Of a DNA stretch of 64,000 nt, positions 51,305 through 60,162 are shown piece after piece (position 1 is the stretch's first letter; the number at the start of each line of letters is the position of its first letter). The stretch is from NCBI RefSeq assembly GCF_000424665.1, contig NZ_AUKI01000016.1:310001-374000 (forward strand). Direction: 5' to 3'. Source of the DNA: Salinimicrobium terrae DSM 17865. GTDB taxonomy: Bacteria; Bacteroidota; Bacteroidia; Flavobacteriales; Flavobacteriaceae. Both the position numbers and the translations under genes were made by a program. Under the pieces are notes generated by a model. That model was not told the DNA's origin, did no database searches, and was given only the letters and a program-made list of their open reading frames with translations.

Positions 51305-53425
51305 ATGGCAGTATTAAATTCAATAAGGCAACGCTCGGTATTCTTAATCGTGATCATTGCTTTGGCACTTTTCTCGTTCGTATTGGCCGATGTGATTAGG
51401 AACGGAGGGATGGTTTCCCAAAAATCTCAAAACACTATCGCTACCATTAATGGTGAAGACATTGAAAGGGAGCAGTTCGCCCGGCAGGTAGAAGCTGTTC
51501 AGCGTAATATGGGGCAAAATGCAACTACTTCCCAGGTAGTGGCCCGTGTTTGGGAAATGAATGTGCGAAGAGCTTTAATGCAAGAGCAGTTTGAAGAGCT
51601 CGGTATTCGTGTGGAAGAGGCCCAGGTAAAGGAAATGATGAGGTTAGAACTTGGGAACAATCCCAGTTTCACAAATGAAGCTGGAGTCTTTGATGAAGCC
51701 AAATTAAGAGAATATGTAGCTACTCTAAAGTCTACTTCTCCTCAGGCATACCAGCAGTGGGTAGAATATGAAAACAACCTGGCAGAAACTGCCAGAGAGC
51801 AAATTTATTTAAATCTCGTAAGAGCAGGAGTAGGTGCTACTCTTTTGGAAGGTGAGCAGGCTTACCAGTTTGATAATGATAATGTAAATATGGAATTTGT
51901 GTATATTCCTTATTCAACTGTTGAAGATGCACAAGTAGAGGTTTCTAAAGCCGAAATTCGTGATTATATTGAAGCTAATCCGGGAAAGTTTGAGACAGAA
52001 CCTACGCGTGATATTCAGTACGTGCTTTATGAAGAAACACCATCTGTAGAAGATGAAACGGAAGTTAAAACAGAACTTCTGGGGCTTCTTAATGAAAGAG
52101 TGGAATTCAATACTGCGACTAACGCGACCGATACAATCGAAGGATTTGCAACAACAGGAGATTGGGAAACATTTGTGAATGAAAGGTCTGATGAGAAATT
52201 TCAGGATAGATTTCTGTTTAAGAACCAGTTACCTGCAGAGCATGCCGATTCTCTTTTTAATCTCCATGAGGGTGAAGTTTACGGACCATTTAAATTTAAT
52301 AATTCCTGGAGAGTTGCGAGAGTAGTGGAAACTGCGCAAATTCCGGATTCTGTAAAAGCCAGACATATTCTTGTAACCTGGCAGGGCTCTCCCGTTGGAG
52401 GGGAGGTGACCAGAAGCAAGCAACAGGCAGAGCAGCTGGCAGACAGTCTTGCTAACGTGGTAAGAGCGGATAGAGATGAATTTGCCGATTTGGCTTCTCA
52501 ATTTTCAGCCGATGCATCTAATAAAGAAGATGCGGGAGAGCTTGGATGGGCAGGTCCCGGTACATTTTTACCAAGATTCAATGATTTTATTTTTGAAAAT
52601 TCTGCCGGAGAGATCGGTGTTGTTGAATCTGAATTTGGTTATCACGTGATTCATATTCAGGAGCAAACAGATAGAGAAAAAGCAGTGAAACTTGCTACTG
52701 TTTCAAGAACTAGCGAGCCATCAGAAAAAACAGCTAACAATCTTTATGCGGAGGTAACAAGATTTGAACTTGGGACTCAGGATGCTAATTTTAGTGACCT
52801 TGCCAAAGAGAGCGGTAAAGAAGTGAGGCCGGTTATGGAAATTCAGGAACTGGAAGAAAATATCCCTGGAATTGGTGCGCAGAGAACAATAGTTCAATGG
52901 GCTTTTGAAGATGATGTGGAAGTGGGTGATGTACGAAGATTTGAAGTTCCTTCGGGTTATGTGGTTGCACAGGTAACTGCCGTTAACGAAGGAGGATTAA
53001 AATCTGCAGAGGCGGCTTCTTCAACTGTAATTCCAATTCTTCAGAAACAAAAGAAAGCCGAGATTATTAAGTCAGAAATAAGCGGTAACACTCTTGAAGA
53101 AATTGCTCAGAATCAAGGTGTACAGGTGAACACGGCAAGTGCTGTGAACCGCAATAGTCCAACGCTTCCGGGAGTGGGCAGCGAACCTAAAGTGGTAGGA
53201 GTTGCATTTGGGCTTGAAAGTGGGGAAACAAGCAATCCTGTAGCGGGTGAAAAAGGAGTTTTCGTAGTAGAAGTGCTTCAAAAGATCGATGCGCCTCAAA
53301 TGGAATCTTATCAACCTTATGCTGCAAGAGAAGCTTCTGCGCGTAGAACAACTGTGAATACAGAAGTTTTTGAAGCTCTTAAAGAATCTGCAGAAATAGA
53401 AGATAATCGTGCAAGATTCTACTAA
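51305..53425 (+). CDS. PpiD/SurA-like peptidylprolyl isomerase
   Basis: The 706-residue protein has an N-terminal membrane anchor (FLIVIIALALFSFVLADVI) and a SurA-N-like chaperone region (about residues 35-200). A parvulin rotamase domain lies at about 345-450 (VKARHILVTWQGSP, ELGWAGPGTFLPRFNDFIF, FGYHVIHIQEQ), and a long C-terminal region includes a possible second, degenerate domain. It is anchored to the inner membrane, facing the periplasm, and helps outer membrane protein folding. TTATTTTCGC near 51266 is only a poor -7 box. A terminator follows. Confidence 0.9.
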   Translation: MAVLNSIRQRSVFLIVIIALALFSFVLADVIRNGGMVSQKSQNTIATINGEDIEREQFARQVEAVQRNMGQNATTSQVVARVWEMNVRRALMQEQFEELGIRVEEAQVKEMMRLELGNNPSFTNEAGVFDEAKLREYVATLKSTSPQAYQQWVEYENNLAETAREQIYLNLVRAGVGATLLEGEQAYQFDNDNVNMEFVYIPYSTVEDAQVEVSKAEIRDYIEANPGKFETEPTRDIQYVLYEETPSVEDETEVKTELLGLLNERVEFNTATNATDTIEGFATTGDWETFVNERSDEKFQDRFLFKNQLPAEHADSLFNLHEGEVYGPFKFNNSWRVARVVETAQIPDSVKARHILVTWQGSPVGGEVTRSKQQAEQLADSLANVVRADRDEFADLASQFSADASNKEDAGELGWAGPGTFLPRFNDFIFENSAGEIGVVESEFGYHVIHIQEQTDREKAVKLATVSRTSEPSEKTANNLYAEVTRFELGTQDANFSDLAKESGKEVRPVMEIQELEENIPGIGAQRTIVQWAFEDDVEVGDVRRFEVPSGYVVAQVTAVNEGGLKSAEAASSTVIPILQKQKKAEIIKSEISGNTLEEIAQNQGVQVNTASAVNRNSPTLPGVGSEPKVVGVAFGLESGETSNPVAGEKGVFVVEVLQKIDAPQMESYQPYAAREASARRTTVNTEVFEALKESAEIEDNRARFY

Positions 53426-53452
53426 GGATCTGCCGGTAAATTATACAAGAAG

Positions 53453-53475
53453 GCCCTTCATTTGAAGGGCTTTTT
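53453..53475 (+). terminator. Rho-independent terminator
   Basis: GCCCTTCA-tt-TGAAGGGC is an 8-bp stem followed by five T, 27 bases after the isomerase stop codon. Confidence 0.88.
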
Positions 53476-53586
53476 ACTTTTGGTACAAATATATTGTTAG
53501 TTAAGATAACCTATTTTTCCAGGTTGGGCTAGTTTGGACTTCGAGGACTGGAATAATGGTCGAAGCCGGCATGGAAAAAGCTTCTT

Positions 53587-54507
53587 TTAAAGAATAATTT
53601 CAGAATAAGGCAGAATTGTAGAGTAGCCTTTTCTTTCGAAGTACATTAAATCTTCGGCTGTACCTGTGGCTAGTACAAAATCACCACCCCAGCCGCCTAG
53701 GCTTTTTACTGCTCCCGGATAATCGGGGAATAACCGGTTTTTCACCTTTTGCAGGCCGAGGAGTTGAGAAATAATGTTCTCATGTACTTCCAGTAAAAGT
53801 TCAAATTCCAATAGATCTTTGCAGTTAACGATAATATGGGTAAGTGCAGAGATCTTTTCTATTGCAGTGTCTAAAGCTTTTTTATCCTGCTGCCTGTAAT
53901 GCTCAATTGAATGCCGGCTATTCTGTTTTTGATTGAGATGAACAAAAAAGAGTTGATCTTTAAATGGTGGGGCAAATGAAGTCTTTAAAATGCTGTTTTG
54001 TGATTCGTTTTTTTCAAAAGTTACAGGTGTTTTTTGCATGGCAACCGCTATATCATACCCGCTACCACCAAAAGTGCTTTCCAGGAGCTTGTATGGATCA
54101 ATTTGCATCCATTTTGCAAGGTTGGCTATTAAAGTAGAAGACGTTCCAAGGCCCCAGTGTCGTGGGAAATCTGTTTTTGTATTAATTTCATAGCCGTGAT
54201 TGCATTTTAGAATTTCGGGTGCCATTTTTGCTGCAGAGAAGAGTGTCAAAAATAGCATTTTTGACACCTCATTATTTTGATGCTTCTGAGGAACTTCTGA
54301 ATTTTCAAGATCTGCGATCTCAAATGTGTCCTGAAACCATATCTCCCCTTTATGGTCCAAACTTTTCCATTGTATTACTGGATCTTCAGTTTTTTTCACC
54401 TCCAGGGTTTGACCAAATTTTGTTGGTAATGCAAAAGCTGTGGCTCCATCGAGTACTACATATTCTCCGCTTATCAGTAATTTTCCGTGGCTGTAAAACT
54501 TCTGCAT
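53587..54507 (-). CDS. GYDIA-family GHMP kinase, candidate phosphomevalonate kinase
   Basis: A 306-residue GHMP kinase. GKLLISGEYVVLDGATAFAL is motif 1, GLGTSSTLIANLAKWM near residue 117 is the ATP loop, and GGSGYDIAVAM near residue 147 carries the family's GYDIA signature and catalytic Asp. KSLGGWGGDFVLATGT near residue 270 is motif 3. Co-translation with HMG-CoA reductase (TAATG overlap at 54505-54509) points to the mevalonate pathway, most likely phosphorylation of phosphomevalonate since another kinase sits beside mvaD. Residues 81-88 (VSKMLFLT) are encoded by a perfect copy of the dispersed palindrome, apparently an in-frame insertion. Confidence 0.83.
   Translation of the reverse strand: MQKFYSHGKLLISGEYVVLDGATAFALPTKFGQTLEVKKTEDPVIQWKSLDHKGEIWFQDTFEIADLENSEVPQKHQNNEVSKMLFLTLFSAAKMAPEILKCNHGYEINTKTDFPRHWGLGTSSTLIANLAKWMQIDPYKLLESTFGGSGYDIAVAMQKTPVTFEKNESQNSILKTSFAPPFKDQLFFVHLNQKQNSRHSIEHYRQQDKKALDTAIEKISALTHIIVNCKDLLEFELLLEVHENIISQLLGLQKVKNRLFPDYPGAVKSLGGWGGDFVLATGTAEDLMYFERKGYSTILPYSEIIL
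54243..54267. repeat. Dispersed palindromic repeat, intragenic copy 6
   Basis: GTGTCAAAAAT-AGC-ATTTTTGACAC has perfect 11-bp arms around a 3-base centre. It is the most symmetric copy of the family and lies in frame within the GYDIA kinase gene. Confidence 0.75.
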
Positions 54508-55820
54508 TAGTTTCTTAACTTATTAAATTGTTCCTCCACTGCACTGTGTGAAACCTTATTGGTCTTAAAATGATTTACTAACACCTCTTTTTCATGAACA
54601 GTTGCCTGCAATTGATTGAGTATGTTCATGAGGTGCATTTTCATATGTCCCTGTTGTATCCCTGTGGTAATAAGTGATTTTACAGCCGCGAAATTTTGAG
54701 CCAGTCCTGTTACTGCTACTATCTTCATCAAATCCTCGGCCGAAGGTTTTTGAAGGATCTCTAAGGCGATCTTTGAAAGTGGATGTAAACCTGTAAGGCC
54801 TCCCACAGTTCCCAAAGCCATTGGAATTTCCATCCAAAACCTGAACCGTCCATCCCTCACATCGACGTGAGAAAGGCTGGTGTATCTTCCATCTTTCGAA
54901 GCGTAAGCATGAATTCCGGCTTCCACAGCTCTAAAATCGTTACCCGTTGCCAGGACAACTGCATCAATTCCATTCATGATGCCTTTGTTGTGGGTCACCG
55001 CACGATGAGGTTCTGCCTCGGCAATTTTTAAAGCCCTTACAAATTTTGCTGCAAAATCTTCGCCGCTCATTCCATGATCGGCCAGTTCTGTGACGGGGCA
55101 GGAGACTTCGGCCCTTACGATACAATCGGGAACATAATTGGAAAGGATGCTCATTACTATCTCTATTTCCTTTTCTGAAGCATCAAATGCTTCGTGACTT
55201 TTAGCTTCGGCCTGGAAGGTCTCAGCAAAACGTTCAAGACAGGAGTTAATGAAATTGGCACCCATAGAATCCTTAGTTTCAAAGGTGCAGTGGAGCTGAT
55301 GGTAGTTTACCAAAAGATCAGTTTTATCCCGAAGTTCGATATTCACTACTCCGCCACCTCTTTTTTCCATGTTCCGGGTAAGAGGAGTAACGGCCTCCAG
55401 TAATTGTGGTTTGACTTTCTTAAAAAAATACTGAAGCTTCTCCCGGTCCCCAGAATACATAAAATGTACCTGACCAATTTTTTGGGTTCCCAGTACTTCG
55501 GCTTTAAAGCCACCGCGCGAACCCCAAAATTTAGCAGCCTTGCTGGCCGCAGCAATTACCGAACTTTCTTCTATAGCCATAGGGATGGCGTAAAGTTGGT
55601 TATTGATGAGGAAATTTGGTGCAAGCCCAAATGGGAGATAATAGTTCGTAAGTGTATTTTCTGTGAACTCCTCGTGGAGTTGTTGCAGGCTGGAATTGGA
55701 GTTCCAGTATTGAGTTAATATCTCTCTGGCCTTTTTATTGTTCGCCAGGTAAGTTTTGCTAAGCCATTCAATTTTTTCCTCCTTTGAAAGCCTGGAAAAG
55801 CCCGAAATTGGATTGATCAT
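54507..55820 (-). CDS. Hydroxymethylglutaryl-CoA reductase (class II type)
   Basis: From ATG 55820 the protein has 437 residues starting MINPISGFSRLSKEEKIEWL. The class II catalytic residues appear in PMAIEESSVIAAASKAA (Glu), NKGIMNGIDAVVLATGND (Lys and Asp) and GIQQGHMKMH (His). It interconverts HMG-CoA and mevalonate. Class II enzymes are often named degradative, but with mevalonate kinases and mvaD nearby a biosynthetic role is expected. The frame extends 10 codons upstream to 55850, but the promoter box at 55840-55847 rules that out. It shares one base with the GYDIA kinase start. Confidence 0.92.
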   Translation of the reverse strand: MINPISGFSRLSKEEKIEWLSKTYLANNKKAREILTQYWNSNSSLQQLHEEFTENTLTNYYLPFGLAPNFLINNQLYAIPMAIEESSVIAAASKAAKFWGSRGGFKAEVLGTQKIGQVHFMYSGDREKLQYFFKKVKPQLLEAVTPLTRNMEKRGGGVVNIELRDKTDLLVNYHQLHCTFETKDSMGANFINSCLERFAETFQAEAKSHEAFDASEKEIEIVMSILSNYVPDCIVRAEVSCPVTELADHGMSGEDFAAKFVRALKIAEAEPHRAVTHNKGIMNGIDAVVLATGNDFRAVEAGIHAYASKDGRYTSLSHVDVRDGRFRFWMEIPMALGTVGGLTGLHPLSKIALEILQKPSAEDLMKIVAVTGLAQNFAAVKSLITTGIQQGHMKMHLMNILNQLQATVHEKEVLVNHFKTNKVSHSAVEEQFNKLRN

Positions 55821-55839
55821 TACATTATTTTTGGAAGCC

Positions 55840-55847
55840 CAAAGATA
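55840..55847 (-). promoter_or_regulatory. -7 promoter box for HMG-CoA reductase/kinase operon
   Basis: CAAAGATA on the plus strand reads TATCTTTG on the gene strand, an exact match to TAnnTTTG, 19 bases before the ATG at 55820. Confidence 0.6.
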
Positions 55848-56029
55848 CAACTACTGAAACAAACGCTGAGGGATATAAAAATTTGTAAAAACACCAAAAG
55901 ATACTTTGACCTTTTTTTCTTTTTCATCCCTTTACCTCATTAACATCTTCTTATGATTTAACACGAAAATTCCTGTTTTTTAGCCGAATTTTCACTAAAC
56001 TTGGCAAGCAAAATTTTTAAACGCAAATA

Positions 56030-58231
56030 ATGAAGTTGACCCACGGGCTTTTGGCCCTTTTTCTTTCGGCTACAACGGTACTCACTGCACAGAAAAAAGA
56101 AATCACACTTGAAGATATTTGGGGAGGCACTTTTCAACAGGAAAGAATGGAGGCTCTGCAATCCCTGGATAATGGAGAGGAATATGTGGTGCTTAATTTT
56201 GATCGCAGCGCCGGCACCTCGGCCATTGACGTTTACTCCTATAAAACAGGAGAGAAAACACGTACTATAGTGAATAGTAAGGATCTTGAAGAGATCCAGT
56301 ATTTTTCTAACTATGAATTTAGTGAAAATGAAAACAAGCTGATATTAGGAACAGAAATAGAATCAATCTACAGACGTTCAACCCGCGGAATTTTCTACGT
56401 TTACGACCTGCAAAACGGGGAGCTTAAAAAGATTTCCGACCAAAAAATTAAAGAGCCTACCCTGTCACCCAATGGGGAGAAAGTGGCCTATGTCTTCGAA
56501 AATGACATATACGTTAAAAACCTTTCTTCGGGGGAAGTAACACAAGTTACTACCGATGGGGAAATGAATAAGATTATCAATGGTGTGGCTGACTGGGTGT
56601 ACGAAGAAGAATTCTCTATTGTTCGCGCCTTCCAATGGAACAAGACAGGTGAGAAAATTGCCTTTTTAAAGTTCGATGAAACTGATGTGCCTGAATTTTC
56701 AATGGATGTATACGGACAGGATCTTTATCAAACTCAGACCACTTTTAAATATCCTAAAGCAGGTGAAGAGAATTCTGAAGTAAGCCTCCATATTTATGAC
56801 CTTCAGCAAGAAGAAATTTCAGATGTTGATCTTGGAGATTTTGAAGATTACTACATTCCGAGGATAAAATGGACCAATGATGCAAACATTCTGAGTGCTC
56901 AGGTTTTAAACCGCCACCAGAACGTTTTAGATCTCTTGTTCGTAAATGCTGAAACAAACGAAGCTAAGGTGGTGCTCACAGAAACCGATGGGGCCTATGT
57001 GGACGTGACCGATAATTTGACATTTTTGGAGGACAACAGCTTTATCTGGACCAGCGAAAGGGACGGCTGGAACCACATTTATCTTTATGACAATACAGGA
57101 AAATTGAAGGAACAGGTCACCCGTGGAAATTGGGAAGTGACTGATTATTACGGGCTGGATCCAAAGACAAAAACCATTTTCTACCAAAGTACCGAAAATG
57201 GAAGTATCAATAGGGATGTTTTTTCGGTCAAAACGAGCGGAAAGAATAAAAAACAGCTAACAGAACAGGTGGGGCAGAATAGTGCTGACTTTAGTGCGGA
57301 CTATACCTACTTTATTAATACTTATAATAGTGCTACTACTCCATACGAGTTTTCTTTGCGTAGAGCGAAGGATGGAGAGATGGTAAGGGAGATTCTTAAC
57401 AACGAGGAACTGCTCTCACAAATCGCTCAGTTTACCTATACACCCAAAGAGTTTACAACCCTAGAAGTGAATGGCAATGAACTGAACATGTGGATGATCA
57501 AGCCCCCAAACTTCGATGAGACGAAAGAATATCCTTTGTTTGTAGCGCAGTATTCAGGCCCTGGTTCACAGGAAGTGGGAAATCGCTTTAATAGCACAAA
57601 CGACTACTGGTATCAAATGTTAGCAAGTAAAGGTTACTTCGTGGTGGGGATTGATCCCCGTGGTACCGGTTTTAAAGGTGCTGCCTTTAAAAAGGTAACT
57701 CAGAAAGAACTCGGAAAATTTGAAGTCGAAGATATTATTGAAGCAGCCAGGATCCTTGGCGCTCGTGAATATATTGATGAGGACAATATGGGAATATGGG
57801 GCTGGAGTTATGGAGGCTTTATGTCTTCAAATGCTCTGCTAAAAGGAAATGATGTTTATAAAATGGCTATTGCCGTTGCACCTGTGACCAGTTGGAGATT
57901 TTATGACACAATTTACACCGAACGGTATATGACCACTCCCCAGGAAAATCCTTCCGGTTATGATGAGAATTCACCCATTAATCATGTGGAAAAGTTAAAA
58001 GGAGATTATCTGCTTATCCATGGTACGGGAGATGACAACGTTCATGTACAGAACACTATGAGAATGATAGAGGCGCTGGTACAGGCAAACAAACAGTTTG
58101 ACTGGGCAATTTATCCCGATAAGAATCATGGTATCTATGGTGGTAATACCCGTTTGCACCTTTACACTCTTATGACCAATTTTATTGAAGAAAATTTACA
58201 AGTTAATTCCAATATCAAATCATCCCTATAA
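56030..58231 (+). CDS. S9 family peptidase, dipeptidyl peptidase IV-like
   Basis: The 733-residue protein has a signal peptide (to TVLTAQKK, about residue 20) and an eight-bladed propeller (DPPIV_N, about residues 60-460). It ends in an alpha/beta hydrolase domain with Ser593 in GWSYGGFMSSNALL, Asp in LIHGTGDDNVHVQNT and His in DKNHGIYGG. The EEEFSIVRAF segment near residue 200 gives the paired Glu that bind substrate amino groups in DPP-IV. It would remove N-terminal dipeptides (Xaa-Pro) in the periplasm. Its stop shares a base with the next ATG, a peptide transporter. Confidence 0.92.
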   Translation: MKLTHGLLALFLSATTVLTAQKKEITLEDIWGGTFQQERMEALQSLDNGEEYVVLNFDRSAGTSAIDVYSYKTGEKTRTIVNSKDLEEIQYFSNYEFSENENKLILGTEIESIYRRSTRGIFYVYDLQNGELKKISDQKIKEPTLSPNGEKVAYVFENDIYVKNLSSGEVTQVTTDGEMNKIINGVADWVYEEEFSIVRAFQWNKTGEKIAFLKFDETDVPEFSMDVYGQDLYQTQTTFKYPKAGEENSEVSLHIYDLQQEEISDVDLGDFEDYYIPRIKWTNDANILSAQVLNRHQNVLDLLFVNAETNEAKVVLTETDGAYVDVTDNLTFLEDNSFIWTSERDGWNHIYLYDNTGKLKEQVTRGNWEVTDYYGLDPKTKTIFYQSTENGSINRDVFSVKTSGKNKKQLTEQVGQNSADFSADYTYFINTYNSATTPYEFSLRRAKDGEMVREILNNEELLSQIAQFTYTPKEFTTLEVNGNELNMWMIKPPNFDETKEYPLFVAQYSGPGSQEVGNRFNSTNDYWYQMLASKGYFVVGIDPRGTGFKGAAFKKVTQKELGKFEVEDIIEAARILGAREYIDEDNMGIWGWSYGGFMSSNALLKGNDVYKMAIAVAPVTSWRFYDTIYTERYMTTPQENPSGYDENSPINHVEKLKGDYLLIHGTGDDNVHVQNTMRMIEALVQANKQFDWAIYPDKNHGIYGGNTRLHLYTLMTNFIEENLQVNSNIKSSL

Positions 58232-60162
58232 TGGCACAGGCAGCAACAGCACCTCAAAACCGTGAATTATTTGGTCACCCGGTTGGTCTATATGTTTTAT
58301 TTTTCACAGAAATGTGGGAACGTTTTTCCTACTATGGGATGCGTGCCATCCTGGTACTTTATCTTGTAAGTGCTACAACTGGAGGTAATGCGGGTCTGGG
58401 ATGGACAGGAAGTGAAGCAATTGCCCTTTATGGCTGGTATACCATGCTTGTATATGTGGCTTCGATCCCAGGAGGAATAATTGCCGATAAGCTGCTTGGA
58501 CAGAAAAAGGCGGTGCTATGGGGAGGAATTATTCTGGTACTGGGACACGGGATCCTGGCAGTCGAAGAGATGTGGGCTTTTTACTCCGGTCTGGGATTAA
58601 TAATAATAGGTGTTGGACTATTAAAACCCAACATTTCCACAATGGTAGGAGGCCTGTATCGAGAAGGAGATTTACGTCGAGATAAAGGGTTTACAATTTT
58701 TTACATTGGGATAAATTTGGGAGCTTTTCTTTCCAGTATTATCGTGGGGTATGTTGGTGAAGAGATTGGATGGCACTGGGGCTTTGGACTTGCAGGAATA
58801 GCCATGGCATTTGGTCTTCTGGTGTACATGTGGGGACAAAAATATCTTATTGAAGTAGGGAATTTATTATCAAAAGCAGAGCGTAGTGAAGGAGCCTCTA
58901 TGGGTGGGATGTTTAAAGAATTACTGAAATCGCCTCTTCAGTTAGTTATCACCTCTATCTTAATGATCCTTTCCGTTTATTACCTAATAGTTGAATCCAT
59001 TCCTTATGGATTACTGTTTATCTTCCTGACTCTGGTGACGGCTCTAATGTTAATGGTATATAAAGATCTTACGACGCAAGTTATGAAGGATAGATACGTC
59101 GTCATGATCCTGTCCTTCCTTTTAGTGGTCGTTTTCTGGGGAGCTTTTGAGCAAGCCGGTGGATTGATGAATATTTACGCTCTTGACAAAACCGACAGAA
59201 CTTTTTCTTACTCTTTACCGCTTATCGGTAGCGAAGTTCCTGCCACGTGGTTTCAATCGCTAAATGCTCTGTTCATTATCATTTTCGGAGTTGCAGTTGC
59301 AAACTTCTGGGCAAAAAGAAAACTTAAGAACAAAGAGGCATCTTCAATCTTTAAGATGGCAATTGGAGTTATTATCATGGGCTTTGGTTTCGTCTTCATG
59401 GCAATGGCTGCAGAGAATTATGTGCCCAATGAAACTAAATCGGCAATGTACTGGCTTGTTCTTGCCTATCTTTTCCATACCATTGGAGAACTTTCTGCTT
59501 CGCCTGTGGCACTATCATTTATTACCAAACTTGCTCCCGTAAAGTATGCTTCCTTAATGATGGGAGTTTATTTTGCGGCGACGGGTCTAGGGAATAAAGT
59601 AGCAGGACTCATTGGGGAATTTTCTCAAGGTGAGCCCGTGGTTGTGATTCTAGCAGTAGACGGATCGGAAGTATCTGAAACCTTTCAGATAAATGATTCT
59701 GTTTTTGCTAAAAATCAGGATTTTAGAATGACAGGTGAGATTTATGAGGAAGATGGACAGATCCGGGTGCGCGAAATGAACACTGGAGAGCCCATCTTAG
59801 ATTACGTTGCCTTCGATGACGAGGAGAATAAAAGTTTAATTCTTGAATCCCTTCGCGAGGAGGAAGTTACTGAACAAGATCCCTACCAGGTTGTCATTGA
59901 CTTTAAAAAGAGTGAGGATCTAAGTGAGTATAGCGGGAATTTCATTATAGATGAAGTACAGACCGATATGGAATATAGAACCTTTTGGGGGATTACCATT
60001 TTCACAACCCTTTTTGGTTTAATTGTGATCCTGCTCCTAAAACCTCTTAAACGTCTTACACACGGAGTTGAGGATGAAGAGAGAGAGCTACCACAACAGG
60101 AGAATTTTGAGCTTGGAGACGAAGATCTTGTAGATAAAGAAGATAAAAAAAGAAAAAAATAA
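58231..60162 (+). CDS. Peptide MFS transporter (POT family) with extra-membrane insert
   Basis: A 643-residue proton-dependent oligopeptide transporter. FFTEMWERFSYYGMRAIL near residue 27 carries the ExxERFxYYG proton-coupling motif, and YLFHTIGELSASPVALSF near residue 415 is the PTR2 signature. A hydrophilic stretch of about 115 residues (about 463-580) sits between the next-to-last and last membrane segments, and a charged C-terminal tail follows. The paralogue just downstream lacks this insert. It is translationally coupled to the DPP-IV-like peptidase and to the second transporter. Confidence 0.92.
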   Translation: MAQAATAPQNRELFGHPVGLYVLFFTEMWERFSYYGMRAILVLYLVSATTGGNAGLGWTGSEAIALYGWYTMLVYVASIPGGIIADKLLGQKKAVLWGGIILVLGHGILAVEEMWAFYSGLGLIIIGVGLLKPNISTMVGGLYREGDLRRDKGFTIFYIGINLGAFLSSIIVGYVGEEIGWHWGFGLAGIAMAFGLLVYMWGQKYLIEVGNLLSKAERSEGASMGGMFKELLKSPLQLVITSILMILSVYYLIVESIPYGLLFIFLTLVTALMLMVYKDLTTQVMKDRYVVMILSFLLVVVFWGAFEQAGGLMNIYALDKTDRTFSYSLPLIGSEVPATWFQSLNALFIIIFGVAVANFWAKRKLKNKEASSIFKMAIGVIIMGFGFVFMAMAAENYVPNETKSAMYWLVLAYLFHTIGELSASPVALSFITKLAPVKYASLMMGVYFAATGLGNKVAGLIGEFSQGEPVVVILAVDGSEVSETFQINDSVFAKNQDFRMTGEIYEEDGQIRVREMNTGEPILDYVAFDDEENKSLILESLREEEVTEQDPYQVVIDFKKSEDLSEYSGNFIIDEVQTDMEYRTFWGITIFTTLFGLIVILLLKPLKRLTHGVEDEERELPQQENFELGDEDLVDKEDKKRKK

